Assembly: GCA_012845835.1 (NCBI GenBank)
Contig: JABAKD010000020.1
Span: forward strand, 18,903,146 to 18,967,145
Reading direction: 5' to 3'
DNA length: 64,000 nucleotides
Source: Undaria pinnatifida
Lineage: Eukaryota > Sar > Phaeophyceae > Laminariales > Alariaceae
The notes under the pieces: generated by a model
What the model was told of the DNA's origin: nothing
Seen by the model: the letters and a program-made list of their open reading frames with translations, nothing else
The model's database searches: none
In this document: one piece after another, positions 21,196 through 31,942 of the stretch
Layout: every line of letters starts with the position of its first letter
Position numbering within the stretch: position 1 is the first letter of the stretch
Made by a program: the position numbers and the translations under genes

Positions 21196-22339
21196 CGACC
21201 CCTGGGATCGGCGAGGAGGGAGCGCGCAGCCCTCGGGTCCGTAGGAGGTAGATGCCGCTCTCTCCAACGGGGTTGGGGGTTGTCAACCTCACGGGGTTGA
21301 AGTTTGTCAAGCCACTGTGGTCGTACTCCGTACCAGGCTCTGGCAAGCGGGTCAGGAAAATCGTCGATGCCGTTGGCGCTGCCTTTGTGGTACTTGAGTG
21401 TGCAATCGAACGCGGTGACGAACTCAAACTACCGCTGGACTCGTGCATTGAGGGTCCCCACTTTGCCAATGCTCTCCTATGCCTTGTGGCCGGAGGATAT
21501 GCGGAACTTTGGTCCCTAAAGTACCCTCGGAGGCGGTTGGAAGCCCAAACAATGCTGCCGGTCCCCAAATAGAGAGGGCCCAGTGCCTCTCCGAGTTAAG
21601 CGTTGCTCGACTGATACACGCGATTTTCATAGTGAACGAAACGTCGTCCAGCGTCACAGTACCCCCGACGAAACAGGGGCCGTGTTCTGACAGCGCAAGG
21701 TCAGGTCCGACGCCAAACGCTATCTCCAAAACTTCACGGCTTTTAGTCGGCCAACGCGTCCAAGAAATAAGCCGGAAACTCCGAAGGGGGACCTTTGCGA
21801 GCGCTGACCGCTGTTAACGGCCCGGCCGCGGCGCGGACGATATTTCCTGCATTCGCAGTGCAGGTGCGGAACCGACTTGAGGAGGCCGGGTGCGCCGACC
21901 CGGTCTCACTGTCGCGAATAGCTGCGCGAACGGCAGAAAGTGCCTCACTGAGCATTTTTTTGTCTTCACTGGCATGGGCTGTTGGCCCTGGGATCATCCG
22001 CCCGGAGGCTAATGCCCCACACTGGGTCCAGAGGGCTGGCTTCAGCCAGAAGCTTGTTGTCAGAGTTCAAAAAGTGGTTTTTCATGGCTGGATTATGCGT
22101 GAATTTAGCATAGGTGCCAGATAACGCGGCGTTTTGCTTTTCCCTGTCCTCAACAGCGGAGTCAAAGTGGCGCACGCCTCGACCGATGCGTTTTGTGTGT
22201 GCTTGGGTCAGTTGACGACATGATGAGCTCCACTGCTCGACGGTCTTGGAAAAATACTGTTTTTTTCGGCCATCATATACTGCTCCGCGCAAGAATATGA
22301 CGCGTAGTCCACGACAAACGACGAAGGGGACCACGGTGA

Positions 22340-22930
22340 AAAATAGGATGGGGGCTGTCAGAACAACACCACCCTGTCTGTGGAGTATTCGAGAGAAGAG
22401 TCAAAAGCCGTGTTGGAATTTGGGCCTGCAATGTCCCCGTCTGGGAACACCAGGCCTCGGGAGCACGACGCGAATCCGAACCCACGGTCCTAGTCTCGGG
22501 TCCTCGTCATTTGTTGGCGGAAAAACGCAAGAATCCGCTCCAACTGTGCCCGAAAAATGTTAAAAACCGACGTTGCCAATCCGTCGGTAGCCTCGTTGGA
22601 CATTTGGGTCTGCAATGTCCCCTTTTGGGAACACCAGTCCTCGGCTCTTTGGGCCTGTAGTGTCCCCTTGCGGGAACATCAGACCTCGGGAGCATAATGC
22701 GAATCAGAACCCGCGGTTTTTCGCCTCGGGCTCTTTTCACTCGCTGGCGGAAACTCGTAAGAAGCCGCCCTTACTGCACCCGAAAAAGAGTCCAGCATCG
22801 TTGGGTTTTTGGGTCTGCAATATCCCCCTTTGGCAACACCAGCCCTCGGGACTTTGAGCTTGTAGTGTCTCCTTCAGGAACACCAGGGCTCGGGAGCACG
22901 ACGCGAGTCCACAACGGTTACTCGCGTCGT
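22340..22930. repeat. About 180-bp degenerate tandem repeat within the gypsy element
   Basis: Blocks GGGTCTGCAATGTCCCC, GGGAACACCAG(T/G)CCTCGG and a CGAAAAA/GGCGGAAA block recur at about 22425, 22600 and 22810. Confidence 0.7.
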
Positions 22931-23599
22931 GGCCTCTCCGCTCTTTGGCGTAAACTTGCAAGAAACTGCTCTAACTGCGCCCGAAGGGGCAGGGACTCTG
23001 ATCTGTTTCTGCTTGACGAGAGGCGCGATGCTTCCGCAAACGTACGGGAATAGCGTCCAGCTGATCAGGCTGGAGGCCGTGGAGTCACCGCTGGCCCGCC
23101 GCACAGTGTCGGATCCTGTTCCTGTACCACTGGGGCAGAAGTAGCCTGAAGAACGTGGATTAGCGTGCTAAAAGACGAAGCAGGGCCCGTAGAGCCTGTG
23201 GGCGTCTTCTGGAGCGGGGCTCGGGCAGGCGGCAATATTTGTTTACCTGAGGAGCCTCTTTTCCGTTAGGCCTCTTGGAGAAGGGAGACGAGGTAGCTAA
23301 TCTTGGCGATTCCTCCTAGATGGAATAAAGGACAGAGCGCCCGCTGTTATCGCGAGCAAGCACCGGATCGAGCCTCGCACAAGATCTCGGTGTTTTAGTG
23401 TTGACCTTCCCATACCTCAAACCGACCGCCACCTCGTGATCAGGAAAAATTGTTTGAGGGTCGGCCGTCCCACACCTAAAACCGACCGCACCGCATGGTC
23501 AGGGAGAGGGGGGGAAAAATACGTTCGCGTAAAAAGGCGACGCGCTGTCACCGCAGCTATATTGCTGCGCGACGCGTGCCTGGGGGGGAGCGCGCAAAG

Positions 23600-23820
23600 C
23601 GCAGGCTCTCGTGCCATGGTTGATAAGGGCGGCGTTTGGAGCGCGAACCCCCATTGCCAAGTTTATGCCGCGGCTGAGGGGAACGGCGCTGGAAGCGCGG
23701 GTTCCCATCGCCGAACTCAAACCATGACCGAGAAGAACGGCGCTTGGAGCGCGTGTTCTCATCATCGAAAAATACCTGGCTGAGAGGAACCACGCTCGAA
23801 GCGCTGGTTCCCGCCGCCGT
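23600..23820. repeat. About 63-bp degenerate tandem repeat within the gypsy element
   Basis: Blocks GGCG(C/T)TTGGAGCGCG followed by GTTCCCATCGCCGAA-like sequence recur about four times at about 63-bp spacing. Confidence 0.7.
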
Positions 23821-24059
23821 TACAACGCCGTGAGAATCGCCAACAGACGGCGTAGGAGCCCGTAGGCTCTTGACAGAGGCAATTTGTGCTGCGTTATTGA
23901 ACAGGCTAGCAACAGATACACGAGTATCTTCTGAAACCAAAAGAGGTGTCCCCGATAGTGCCGTCGGTGGACAGGCCGGGTGTGCCGTACCGCCGTTGAG
24001 CTGTCAATTGCCGGTACGGAATGTGCCAGGCTGGCGCGCGTTCAGATTTCCGCCCCGGT

Positions 24060-24333
24060 TATGTGCGGCTCTAAAGCGCATTCCAGGAGCAGGAGCGGGG
24101 GCAGGAGAAGCGGGCGAGGGCGGGATAACACCATGGTGATCCGACGTGTATGCGTTGTCGTCGTGACAGTTTATCTGGCCATGATCCTGGTGGTACCCTC
24201 GCGATTGACCTGAATGATGGCGACGATTTTTCGTGTAGTTTTTCGGGCGAGAAGGTTTGCCGCCTCGGCGGTAGCAGATCATGCGTGCTTGCCAACGTCG
24301 GTATGCGTCATCGTCGCCAAGTTCAGGGTTCAA
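24060..24333 (-). pseudogene. Gypsy element frame downstream of gag
   Basis: The minus-strand product has NPELGDDDAYRRWQARMICY then a basic, Arg/His-rich stretch. It lies where the nucleocapsid end of Gag would be expected, but only one Cys is placed like a zinc knuckle, so no CCHC motif can be claimed. Confidence 0.35.
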
Positions 24334-24552
24334 ACAGCCGCTCGCATTGATAAAAGAATGCCTATAATGCTCGAAGAAGTGGTTGTCTTCGTGGTAGTTG
24401 AGGCAAAGTCCCCGGTTTTCTCCGAGGGCATCAGCGTGAGTGGAGGGTGAAAGGAGGCCGCTCCAAAGGGGAGGGTCGTCAGTCTTAAACGAGGCACTAA
24501 CGGCGAAAACTTCTGCTTCGTTATGTTCTTTTAGTGGCCAGAAATTCGATGT

Positions 24553-26826
24553 CTAGTCAAGCCAAGGGTCAGATGAATCATCGATGGGCATGACAGTTGG
24601 ATGATGGCTCGATCCCGTCTGCCACGAAAGCGACTGGGACGGGACTCGGCCCTGGCCGCGCCCATGATCGGCGGGCCGGGGCCCCAACGGGCCAATTGAC
24701 CGCGCTCCCGTCGAAGAAACAGGCAAAGAAAAATATTTTTCGCCGATATTTTTCGCCATTGACGGCAGGTGTCTTATTATGCGCTAAGTCACTAAAAGAC
24801 CGCCACATAGCATCCAACGAGGCGTATGGTCACGGGTCCGTTGCCTTCGAACCAGGGTACAACGTAGGCATGAGAGTCGGAAATTGCTCATTCACCGCAA
24901 TCCGAACCACCTCCAACACCACATCCGTCCCCGGAGACAAAACACGCTCACTCCCCGTACCGGTCGACACAAGTACGCGAAACTCCCGACTATAATCGCA
25001 CAAAGGTGTGCCAGTACACACTCCAAAAGTGTGCAACTTGGTGTAGCTCTCCCCCGTGTCAACCCGGTCGAAGTGCGTCATCAGCAGACGCAACAGAAGG
25101 GTGGAAGCCTCAGGCCCAGATGCTCCTCCTGCCATGAATCGCGACATCTGCCCAAACAAAAGATCGATCAAGGTCGCCATGCGGGCGGTCGTGGGCTCGT
25201 TAGGCGTTATAGCACGTGTGAATGCCATGTGGAGCGGGTGATCCCAACCGGGTACCCACGTGGGAGATCGCATGCCCTCTGTACAACTGTCGTCGCAGCG
25301 CATGAGAATGTCGGGCATTGCAGATTTAACCGCGCCGTCCGACTTGTTCAAAGAGATGGGGAACAGCAGCACAGGAATGCGGGATACGTCTTTGTAGGGG
25401 AGCTTGACGTAGGCACGTTTAACCGAGTCATCAAGCGTGGCTACGGCTGTAGCCGCGACAGTGGCAATCGCGGAGGTACGAGCGCGGGCCAAATCCGAAG
25501 AAACAGGTTTAGTATGATCACCAGACACGGTCAGTTTGCTCAGGCGCTCGGCGGAGGAAGCAACATCCGCCGGGGAAGGAGTCACTCGCCTGTTGCCTGC
25601 TACCACGGTCACCTCGCCGTGGTCCGTGCTCGAGGCCAAAGACGATCGGAAGGAAGTTGACAAGCCGTCCCACGCTGAACGTCCTCTCGCGTCGTTCCTC
25701 CGCCCTCCGTTGCCTCCGCCAGAGCTGCGTCCACTGCCCCGATTGTTGCGACCAAAGTTGCCCCCCCGGCGGCGTCCTGAACCACCACCAGCACCCGACG
25801 CGCCTCCCCCGGCTCCACCACTGCTGTCACCCCCGCGACGGTGTTGGTGGTCGCCACCCCTACCATTTTCGCCGCCACCCCCTGAGCCACCACCCCCACG
25901 AGTGCGGTCCCCGCGGTCCTGCGTCGCTGTTTCCCCCAGTTGCGTTCCGCCAACTCTTCCTCCGGGGTCGGCCAGAAGACGGGGTCGGAGGCGTCGTCGT
26001 GGGTCATCAGCAGGGCCTTGACGAGGGCAAGGGTCGGGCGGCCCTCGTCTGTCCGGCATAGAACGTACAATCCATACGAGTCCAGGCCGCCCCCACTGAA
26101 AGAGCGTCCGCGTGCCGCGACGCCGGCCTCTCTAACGTGAGGAGGGCGGAGGCCGTTTCCACCGCCGCGGTCGCCAACGCTGAGGAGAACTCTACCCTTG
26201 ATGCAAACGCCATGCACGCGATACTGGCCTTGAAAAAGGCGTCGTCCCCGGGCCGTGCCAGCTGGGAAGCGACACCCTGCGGGCGCGTCGGATACGAGGA
26301 GACCGCGGTAGCTCCCGCCGTAGCCGCCGCAACTGATTGACCGAGGGCTTGGTGCGCCCTCTCTGCCGCCACAGACGCCTCCCGCGCAGCGTTCTTCGCC
26401 TGCTCGATATCGTCATCGAAACGACGCCGGCGTGCTTCACGCCGGAATATCGTCTGGTTGGCGTCCTCGAGCGCCCGCTGGGCCCGCGCCGCCGCAGATG
26501 CCAAATCCGAGGGGCCGGCATGGGCGCCCCTGTTCCGGGAGCTCTGGGGGTAGCACTCTGCCGAGCGCGGAGAGCCCAGGTGGCGGCGGTGGTGCCCTGT
26601 CGAGCTCGGGGAGGCCAGCTAGTGGCGCTCCCCCGGGGCTGGCGAGAACTGGCGTCGAGACGCCGCCGAGTCCGTTGGAGGTTGGTCCGCCTCCTTCTCT
26701 GCGCGAACCGGCGAGTCGACCCTCTTTGTTGGTGAGCCCGGGTGGTGGTCTGGTGGCCCGTCCTCTGGCTCGCCACCGGAACGCTCCTCCGGAGCCACCG
26801 GAACGCTCCTCCGGAGGTTCCCCCAT
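24553..26826 (-). pseudogene. Ty3/gypsy gag, multiply frameshifted
   Basis: The likely start is the ATG at 26826 (MGEPPEERSGGSGG). The coding signal then changes frame several times: a helical Ala/Arg-rich part (RRRRFDDDIEQAKNAAREA), YVLCRTDEGRPTLALVKALL plus TPEEELAERNWG, a Gly/Arg-rich linker, RIPVLLFPISLNKSDGAVKS with CTGTPLCDYSREFRVLVSTG, then SLDAMWRSFSDLAHNKTPAV and SLPVSSTGARS. Gag forms the particle that packages element RNA. Length and position after the 5' LTR fit. At least four shifts make it non-functional. The long plus-strand frames here are shadows. Confidence 0.7.
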
Positions 26827-27045
26827 CCTCGAGTCGCGGGATCTCGATCGTGCTCTCCCTGTCTCACAGTCGTCCAGGTTGGGGCGCGTGGAAGACCTCA
26901 GCCTGTCCGGGTAGCCCGCTTCCTCATTTCGTAGGGAAGGCAGCAGGAGGACGGGGAGTGGGGAAGGGTGGAGGGACGGGAACGACGCGTGAAGGAGCGA
27001 TGGAGGCAGATATATTGTTGTGGTTTCCCTGCTCTTTTTTTCAGT

Positions 27046-27063
27046 TCTGCCGACGACGCCATT
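27046..27063 (-). other. Primer-binding-site candidate of the gypsy element
   Basis: The minus strand reads AATGGCGTCGTCGGCAGA directly after the 5' LTR. TGG two bases after the LTR is the usual start of a site pairing with a tRNA CCA end. The same core follows the LTR at 18490 and the TRIM LTRs. Confidence 0.7.
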
Positions 27064-27344
27064 TGTAAAGTTGCTAGGGGTGAGACACAGAATACCCCTA
27101 CAGGTCGATCGACGAAGTGGGCATGTCCTCGGTGTTACTCACTTTCGTAATAGCTCAAAGCGGGACAGAAGAGAGAACCAGCTTTCATTATTCCACGAGA
27201 ATCGAAGATGACAATTGGGACGGGAGGTACGAGCATCTCCATCTCTTGACTACCCCGAAAACAAAACGCCATCCTATTATATGAAAACGGCCAGTTACCT
27301 ATCTAAAGCAGACAATTGCCGGCCTTCAAGGCCGTACCTTAACA
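27064..27344 (-). mobile_element. Ty3/gypsy 5' LTR
   Basis: It is 281 bp, starting TGTTAAGGTACGGCC and ending in TTTACA on the minus strand. It aligns throughout with 18490-18763. Confidence 0.85.
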
Positions 27345-27839
27345 CCTGTGTTCTAGAACGTAAATATTTTGCTGTTTTCCATGGAGGAATGCTTTTCACC
27401 CCTCAGGTGGAGGTCGACTTGCTTCGCTACCCGACAGTTGAGATGAGATGAATATTAACAACAACTACCTGGTAAAAATAGCGATAGAGATAAACAACAC
27501 GGGCACGTATCACCAACAATTGCGGGAACGACAGGAAATATTTGGTGGAGTTGGAGGGGGTTGGTGCGGTGTACAAAGAATGTTCGGGAGCGCAGCGGAG
27601 AGCATGCCGGTTGCCGTTTCTCACCGTTGTGGCGGGGAGGCTCTCTGACTCGGCACCAACTGGAACGACCACGTCACCACTGGCTCAAGGAAGAGATAAC
27701 CCGAGGGGGGGTACTCGTTTCATACATATCCGTAGTCCTATGACCATTTCATGAATGCGGGGGGGGGGGGGGGGGGCAGCCGAGTCAGGCATGGCCGTCG
27801 TACTCCATAGGGCTGTAGACCCTGGCATCTGGCATCTCT

Positions 27840-28165
27840 AAAGTGCCGGGACGGAGCACGTGGGGTTTTCACCGAGCAGACAGGCATTTGCGTGCACGAA
27901 GCGCCATGAGGTTTCCGGTGAGTCGCATGGAGGGTGAGCTTGCATCCTTCTTGAGGAACCGCTCGTGAGGCGGGCTTCGGCACCTTGTGCGCACTTTTCT
28001 TGCATATGGACGACACGGTCGACTGGCTTGATTTTGTTTCCGGTGTCGTGGCCGTATACTCTTTCGTTGCTTGTCTTAGTCGTTTCACGATTGACCACGT
28101 ATCCCTTTCGAGTCGGAGCACCGTTCCTTTTCCTAGTAAATACACCTCCAACATTTGGGCGCTCG
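27840..28165 (-). repeat. Dispersed repeat Z, long copy with an open frame
   Basis: It is the reverse-oriented Z copy that starts with the ATGTTGGAGGTGT block and includes CGAAAGGGATACGTGGTCAA. A related long copy lies at 48109-48405. Two overlapping minus-strand frames are open (to 27738 and 27838); one contains CDSPETSWRF and GENPTCSVP, which the 48-kb copy also encodes as CDSPNTSRRF and GENLTCSVP. The element may derive from a coding sequence. Confidence 0.65.
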
Positions 28166-28708
28166 TTACGTTTTTCACACACATAGTCTACATATATATC
28201 ACGCACAACAAAATGGTCGTCTTATCCCCTTCTTCCTATTTCGCCGAGGGAATATAAGTGGCAGACACATACATATATGTATAACGTGGCTGAAAGGCGG
28301 GTGGGAGAGAAACCCAGTTCTGGGGGGGGGGGTAGAAAGCGAGACAGCCAAAGCACAGTCCGACAAAACAGCGTGGGCATGATCGGCGAGGATTTCGGGG
28401 GAGGGGGGACGAGCTTTGGCTCTCGTAAAGTTAGCACTACTGACACCCTGTCTTCCACAGTGGAGTCCATAAAATAGATTACCTGCACACGGATATATAT
28501 ACTGCTGTTATGCCGATTTTGACGGGAATGCAAGGACCTTTGGAACATTAATATGAAATCAACGCGGTTCTTACAGAGTGATACAGTACCTGGTGCCGGT
28601 GTATCGTGGCACAGAGAGGACGCAGGCGTTAGAGATGACAGCCAGTGCTTTCTGCCTTCTGCCACCCCAGAGTGATTGGAGCCTGTCCTATTCATATTAA
28701 TATTAACA

Positions 28709-28827
28709 GTACGGAATTCTTGGACGACCCGACCCGTTCCATTATCCGCAACGTCAAGGGCCCCGTACGCGAGAACGACATCCTCTGCCTCCTCGAGTGA
28801 GAGTGCGAGGCGCGCCGTCTGAGATAG
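28709..28827 (+). pseudogene. Ribosomal protein eS28 pseudogene fragment
   Basis: The plus strand encodes [29 protein letters not shown], a TGA (28798-28800), then EAR and RLR before TAG. This is the C-terminal half of the small-subunit ribosomal protein eS28 (RPS28), whose family ends in the highly conserved LLESEREARRLR. The conserved Ser is a stop and the following Arg is Cys. The upstream half is absent; an AG precedes the homology (28707-28709), so it could be either a former exon or a truncated retrocopy. No poly(A) tail is seen. Confidence 0.85.
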
Positions 28828-29164
28828 ACGCCTTCAGTAGCTTGCCACTCGACAATGTAGCGGTCACTTCGCGACGGGCACTCTCGCGCTTGAAATTCGT
28901 AAGGGCAATTTGCGCTTGAAATTCACAGGGGTGTGTTCTAACGCTACCCTGTTGGCGCGATGTCGGTCGCTTGTGCTGGCTGTACGGGGCGGGTAGATGG
29001 TCAAGGTGTCTTCTTGTTCTCGGGAGGCACTGCTACTGTCGAGGCTGTTGAAATGATCTGGCCTTGGCTTGGGTGTGGCTGTGGTGGGTCACGGGGTGGA
29101 GTCGAGGAGGGAAGGGTGAGGAGGCTGGTCGTCGCCGGGTTTTTGGTGCACGCCTTCTCCGAAT
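28828..29164. other. No recognisable gene
   Basis: It contains two copies of GCGCTTGAAATTC (28888 and 28911) and a short Gly-rich plus-strand frame (28960-29166) without features. Confidence 0.4.
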
Positions 29165-29646
29165 GAAAAATACTCTCCCCGGTATATACCCAGGAAATGA
29201 AATGGCTTGAATAATTGACAGGTCCGCACGTATATCCGGCCGACCTGCTATCCCGCCGTTTCAGGGGGGGAGAGTGTTATAAGGCTTAGTTTGGGTAAGC
29301 TATTGGTTAACCTTTTGCAAGTGGTCAAACGGACTACTACCCCACTAACACCTTAGCAAATGGCGTCGTCGACAGACCATGGGTTTTTTGGGTCGTGGGT
29401 TCATCTCCCAAATCCACCATAATAAACTTTTTCAGACTTTCCCCATATGGAACTTGAGAATCACTCTCCCCGGTATCCCCAGGAAATGAAACGGCTTGGA
29501 TATTGAAAGGTCCGCCCGTATATCCGGCCGACCTGCCATCCCGCCGTTTCAGGGGGGGAGAGTGTGATAAGGCTTAGTTTGGTTAAGCTATGGGTTAACC
29601 TTTTGCAAGTGGTCAAACGGACTAATACCCCACAAATTCCTTAACA
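29165..29646 (+). mobile_element. Tandem TRIM: partial interior, LTR, interior, LTR
   Basis: LTRs at 29275-29358 and 29563-29646 enclose a 204-bp interior with the primer site and tRNA-half-like segment. A second, truncated interior with its purine tract (29165-29274) abuts the left LTR from the other side. That layout needs an original three-LTR tandem, as unequal recombination produces. Confidence 0.85.
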
Positions 29647-30439
29647 CCTGTGCCCATGGGTTAGATGAAGGTGGCGAGTGAACGCAACAGCAACAGCAGC
29701 AACAACAACCTGATACCTACTACCTCTACAACGGGGGCATGCAAGAGGAGGAGAGGAGGAGGAAGCAAAAACAATGAATACACCAGTTTCACAATAACTA
29801 ATCCCTTCTTCCCTTCCCACCCTCATTTTTATTCGTTCAATGAATGAATTGATTAATTGCTCAAACCAAAATAGACGGGGGGGGGGGGGGGGGGCAGAGA
29901 GGGCGCGGGGCGCGAAATTGGATAGCCAATAACGTTCCAATAACTTGCCGAGGGCGATTAATCCCAAGCACGTATTTTATCGAACGAATATGGTACTGAA
30001 GGGATTCTACAATGAGGCGATATGGGTAAGGCGGCATCCCGATAACAAACGGTGAAAAAAGGACAAATCGCTTGGCGCGACTGTGGAGTGCTCTTTCATT
30101 CATAGATAGCCTGGAATGAGAAAGGCGGTGGGCTTCCCCCAAGGCAGTCATACGAATTTTTCTGGCACACCACTGCCTTGCTGAGGAGAATTCTCGACTG
30201 TAGGATTAAAAAAACGCGAGCGGGGGGCGGGGGGGGAGAGAGGGCGAGGGATGCGAGTAGGTAGCCGATAACTCTCTGAGAAGAGGGTACCTCGGATTTG
30301 GATTGATTGCGTTAAGATACTCTTGTTGCGCCGGGGTGTTCAAAAACCCACATACAGTCAGTGCTTACTTATTACCGTAGATTTAGTAGATCTCGCGTGC
30401 CACGATGATACAGAGGCATTACTGCAATAGCACACTTTT

Positions 30440-30840
30440 TGTCTGAAACGTTTTCTGAATGATGACGAGGCCCCCTAACCCAAAATCGCCGGAAAAAAAC
30501 GCCATTTTTTGGGGGGCAATGTATACCACCTGTAGCAGCAAGCGCTTTTTGCTCAGGGTTTGATTTTCTGAATTGACGGGGCTCCTTAACCCCTTAAGAG
30601 CCCCCAAATCCCTGACCATACTAAGGACGCGTGTTTCAACAGAGGTGGCACTTTTGGGCATTTTTTTTGCCGGATGACGGGGCTCCTTAGACCAAAATCG
30701 TCGGGAATCGGCCATTTTGTTTACGTGACTCTCGTTGTGTACCCAAGCCATATAGTCTAGTCTATGGGATTTTTCATCCGGTAGCAGCAGTTTTGTTTCT
30801 TCTCCAAAGCAGGTTCTCGGGAAAGGTCTTGCGCTCCCAA
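30440..30840. repeat. Degenerate tandem repeat
   Basis: Blocks GACGGGGCTCCTTA, CAAAATCG(C/T)CGG and GCCATTTT recur three times, and GTAGCAGCA recurs at 30533 and 30781. Confidence 0.6.
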
Positions 30841-31429
30841 ATCGAGGAACCTCAGAAAAAACAACAATGGTTGATGCACCTGAACAACAATGGTTGATGC
30901 ACCTCTATCGTAGCGCGCGTCCTATATTATGATGAAGTAAATTTGTAAAAAAACTGGGTTTCCCGTTGTAAAGGCGTTAACCCGAAACCGTCGGCACTTC
31001 GTGGTTTATTAGCAATATTTATCGTGTTATATACCTAGTGTAGGATAGTAGGATGGGATTCTACCTCGTAGTGTAGGATAGTAGGACAGGACAATGGATT
31101 CTTCATCGGGTTGGCTGGAGAATCTTGTTTTTTATCGAAATTAGAGAGAGAGAGGGGTGTTTGTTTGTGTGGGAGGCAGACCTCACGGGAGGAGCACGTG
31201 ACAAACATTGGCGCACCTCTAACGCGGCATGCACAACATGCGTCTACTACGCTACGGGAGGCGATCGCCGAGCGAACGGAGCCTTGCTCATCATCATCTG
31301 AAATAAACATGGATATAATACTTCTTTAAGAAAGCTTAAAGCTGAAACAAGGATTACTTGGTCCATGGCTATTGGCTATGGCAGTAACTAAAACCTACTA
31401 CTGACATAGCCCAAAATGTGTCCATGGCG

Positions 31430-31640
31430 GTATTTCCTGCAATGAACCGCAGTAGTGGCCCCTCTGTATGAGTAGTGCTAGTTACCCGCTACAGTGCCTG
31501 CAACATCGCTTGACTCAGATGGAAGCAACCTGTAGTGGCCGTGGGAGGAGTAGTGCCGGTTGCCTTTATAGTGCGGGTTTCCGCTATAGTGCCGGTGTTT
31601 CCCTCTATAGTGCACATTCCAGCACTACATAGGCCCCACC
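31430..31640 (+). repeat. TAGTGC motif array
   Basis: Units such as TATAGTGCGGGTTTCCGC and TATAGTGCCGGTG recur several times at 20-50 bp spacing, as at 2505 and 49785. Confidence 0.6.
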
Positions 31641-31779
31641 ACTGCAGGAGCAAAGAAGTACCTTCGATCCAAGTATCACGACAAGCAGCTTGCAGAGATC
31701 ATGACTTTCAACGAAATCCTCCATCTCAAAGCCAAGGTGTCTTTTTAATTGTTATAAAAAGAACGCCAACAACCCCCCC

Positions 31780-31942
31780 CCCCCCCCTCTCTCAAGTTGG
31801 TACTGCTATTGAAACCTATTTTCGTGAATCAACACGTCGCCTCACCACGGTTGGTAAGCCTGGTACAAAGAAGGAGCTATTCATAGAATTGTTCATGTCA
31901 CACCCACACACACCGGTCGCTGCTACATTTTTTCCACGATAA
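31780..31942 (+). other. Short open frame with a SAP-like basic segment
   Basis: The frame after the C/T tract reads ESTRRLTTVGKPGTKKELFI before ending at TAA. The pattern resembles a SAP-type DNA-binding helix (GTKxELxxxL), but it is far too short to assign. It could be a leftover of a transposon or a stray exon. Confidence 0.25.

Larger units (their letters stand above)
18490..27344 (-). mobile_element. Defective Ty3/gypsy LTR retrotransposon
   Basis: Two LTRs in the same orientation (27344-27064 and 18763-18490) bound 8.3 kb. On the minus strand the order is 5' LTR, primer site (27063-27046), gag (26826-24553, frameshifted), repeat-rich middle, Pol linker plus C-terminal region (20480-19610) and 3' LTR. 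No reverse transcriptase is found inside, and the integrase core is missing. A GGGTGGGCTAG purine-rich tract adjoins the 3' LTR. It cannot move on its own and is probably old, judging from the many stops and shifts. Confidence 0.8.

Noticed and set aside
24884-26021. Long plus-strand frames (258 and 161 residues)
   Set aside because: They are antisense shadows of gag on the minus strand, made long by the GC-rich Gly/Arg linker.
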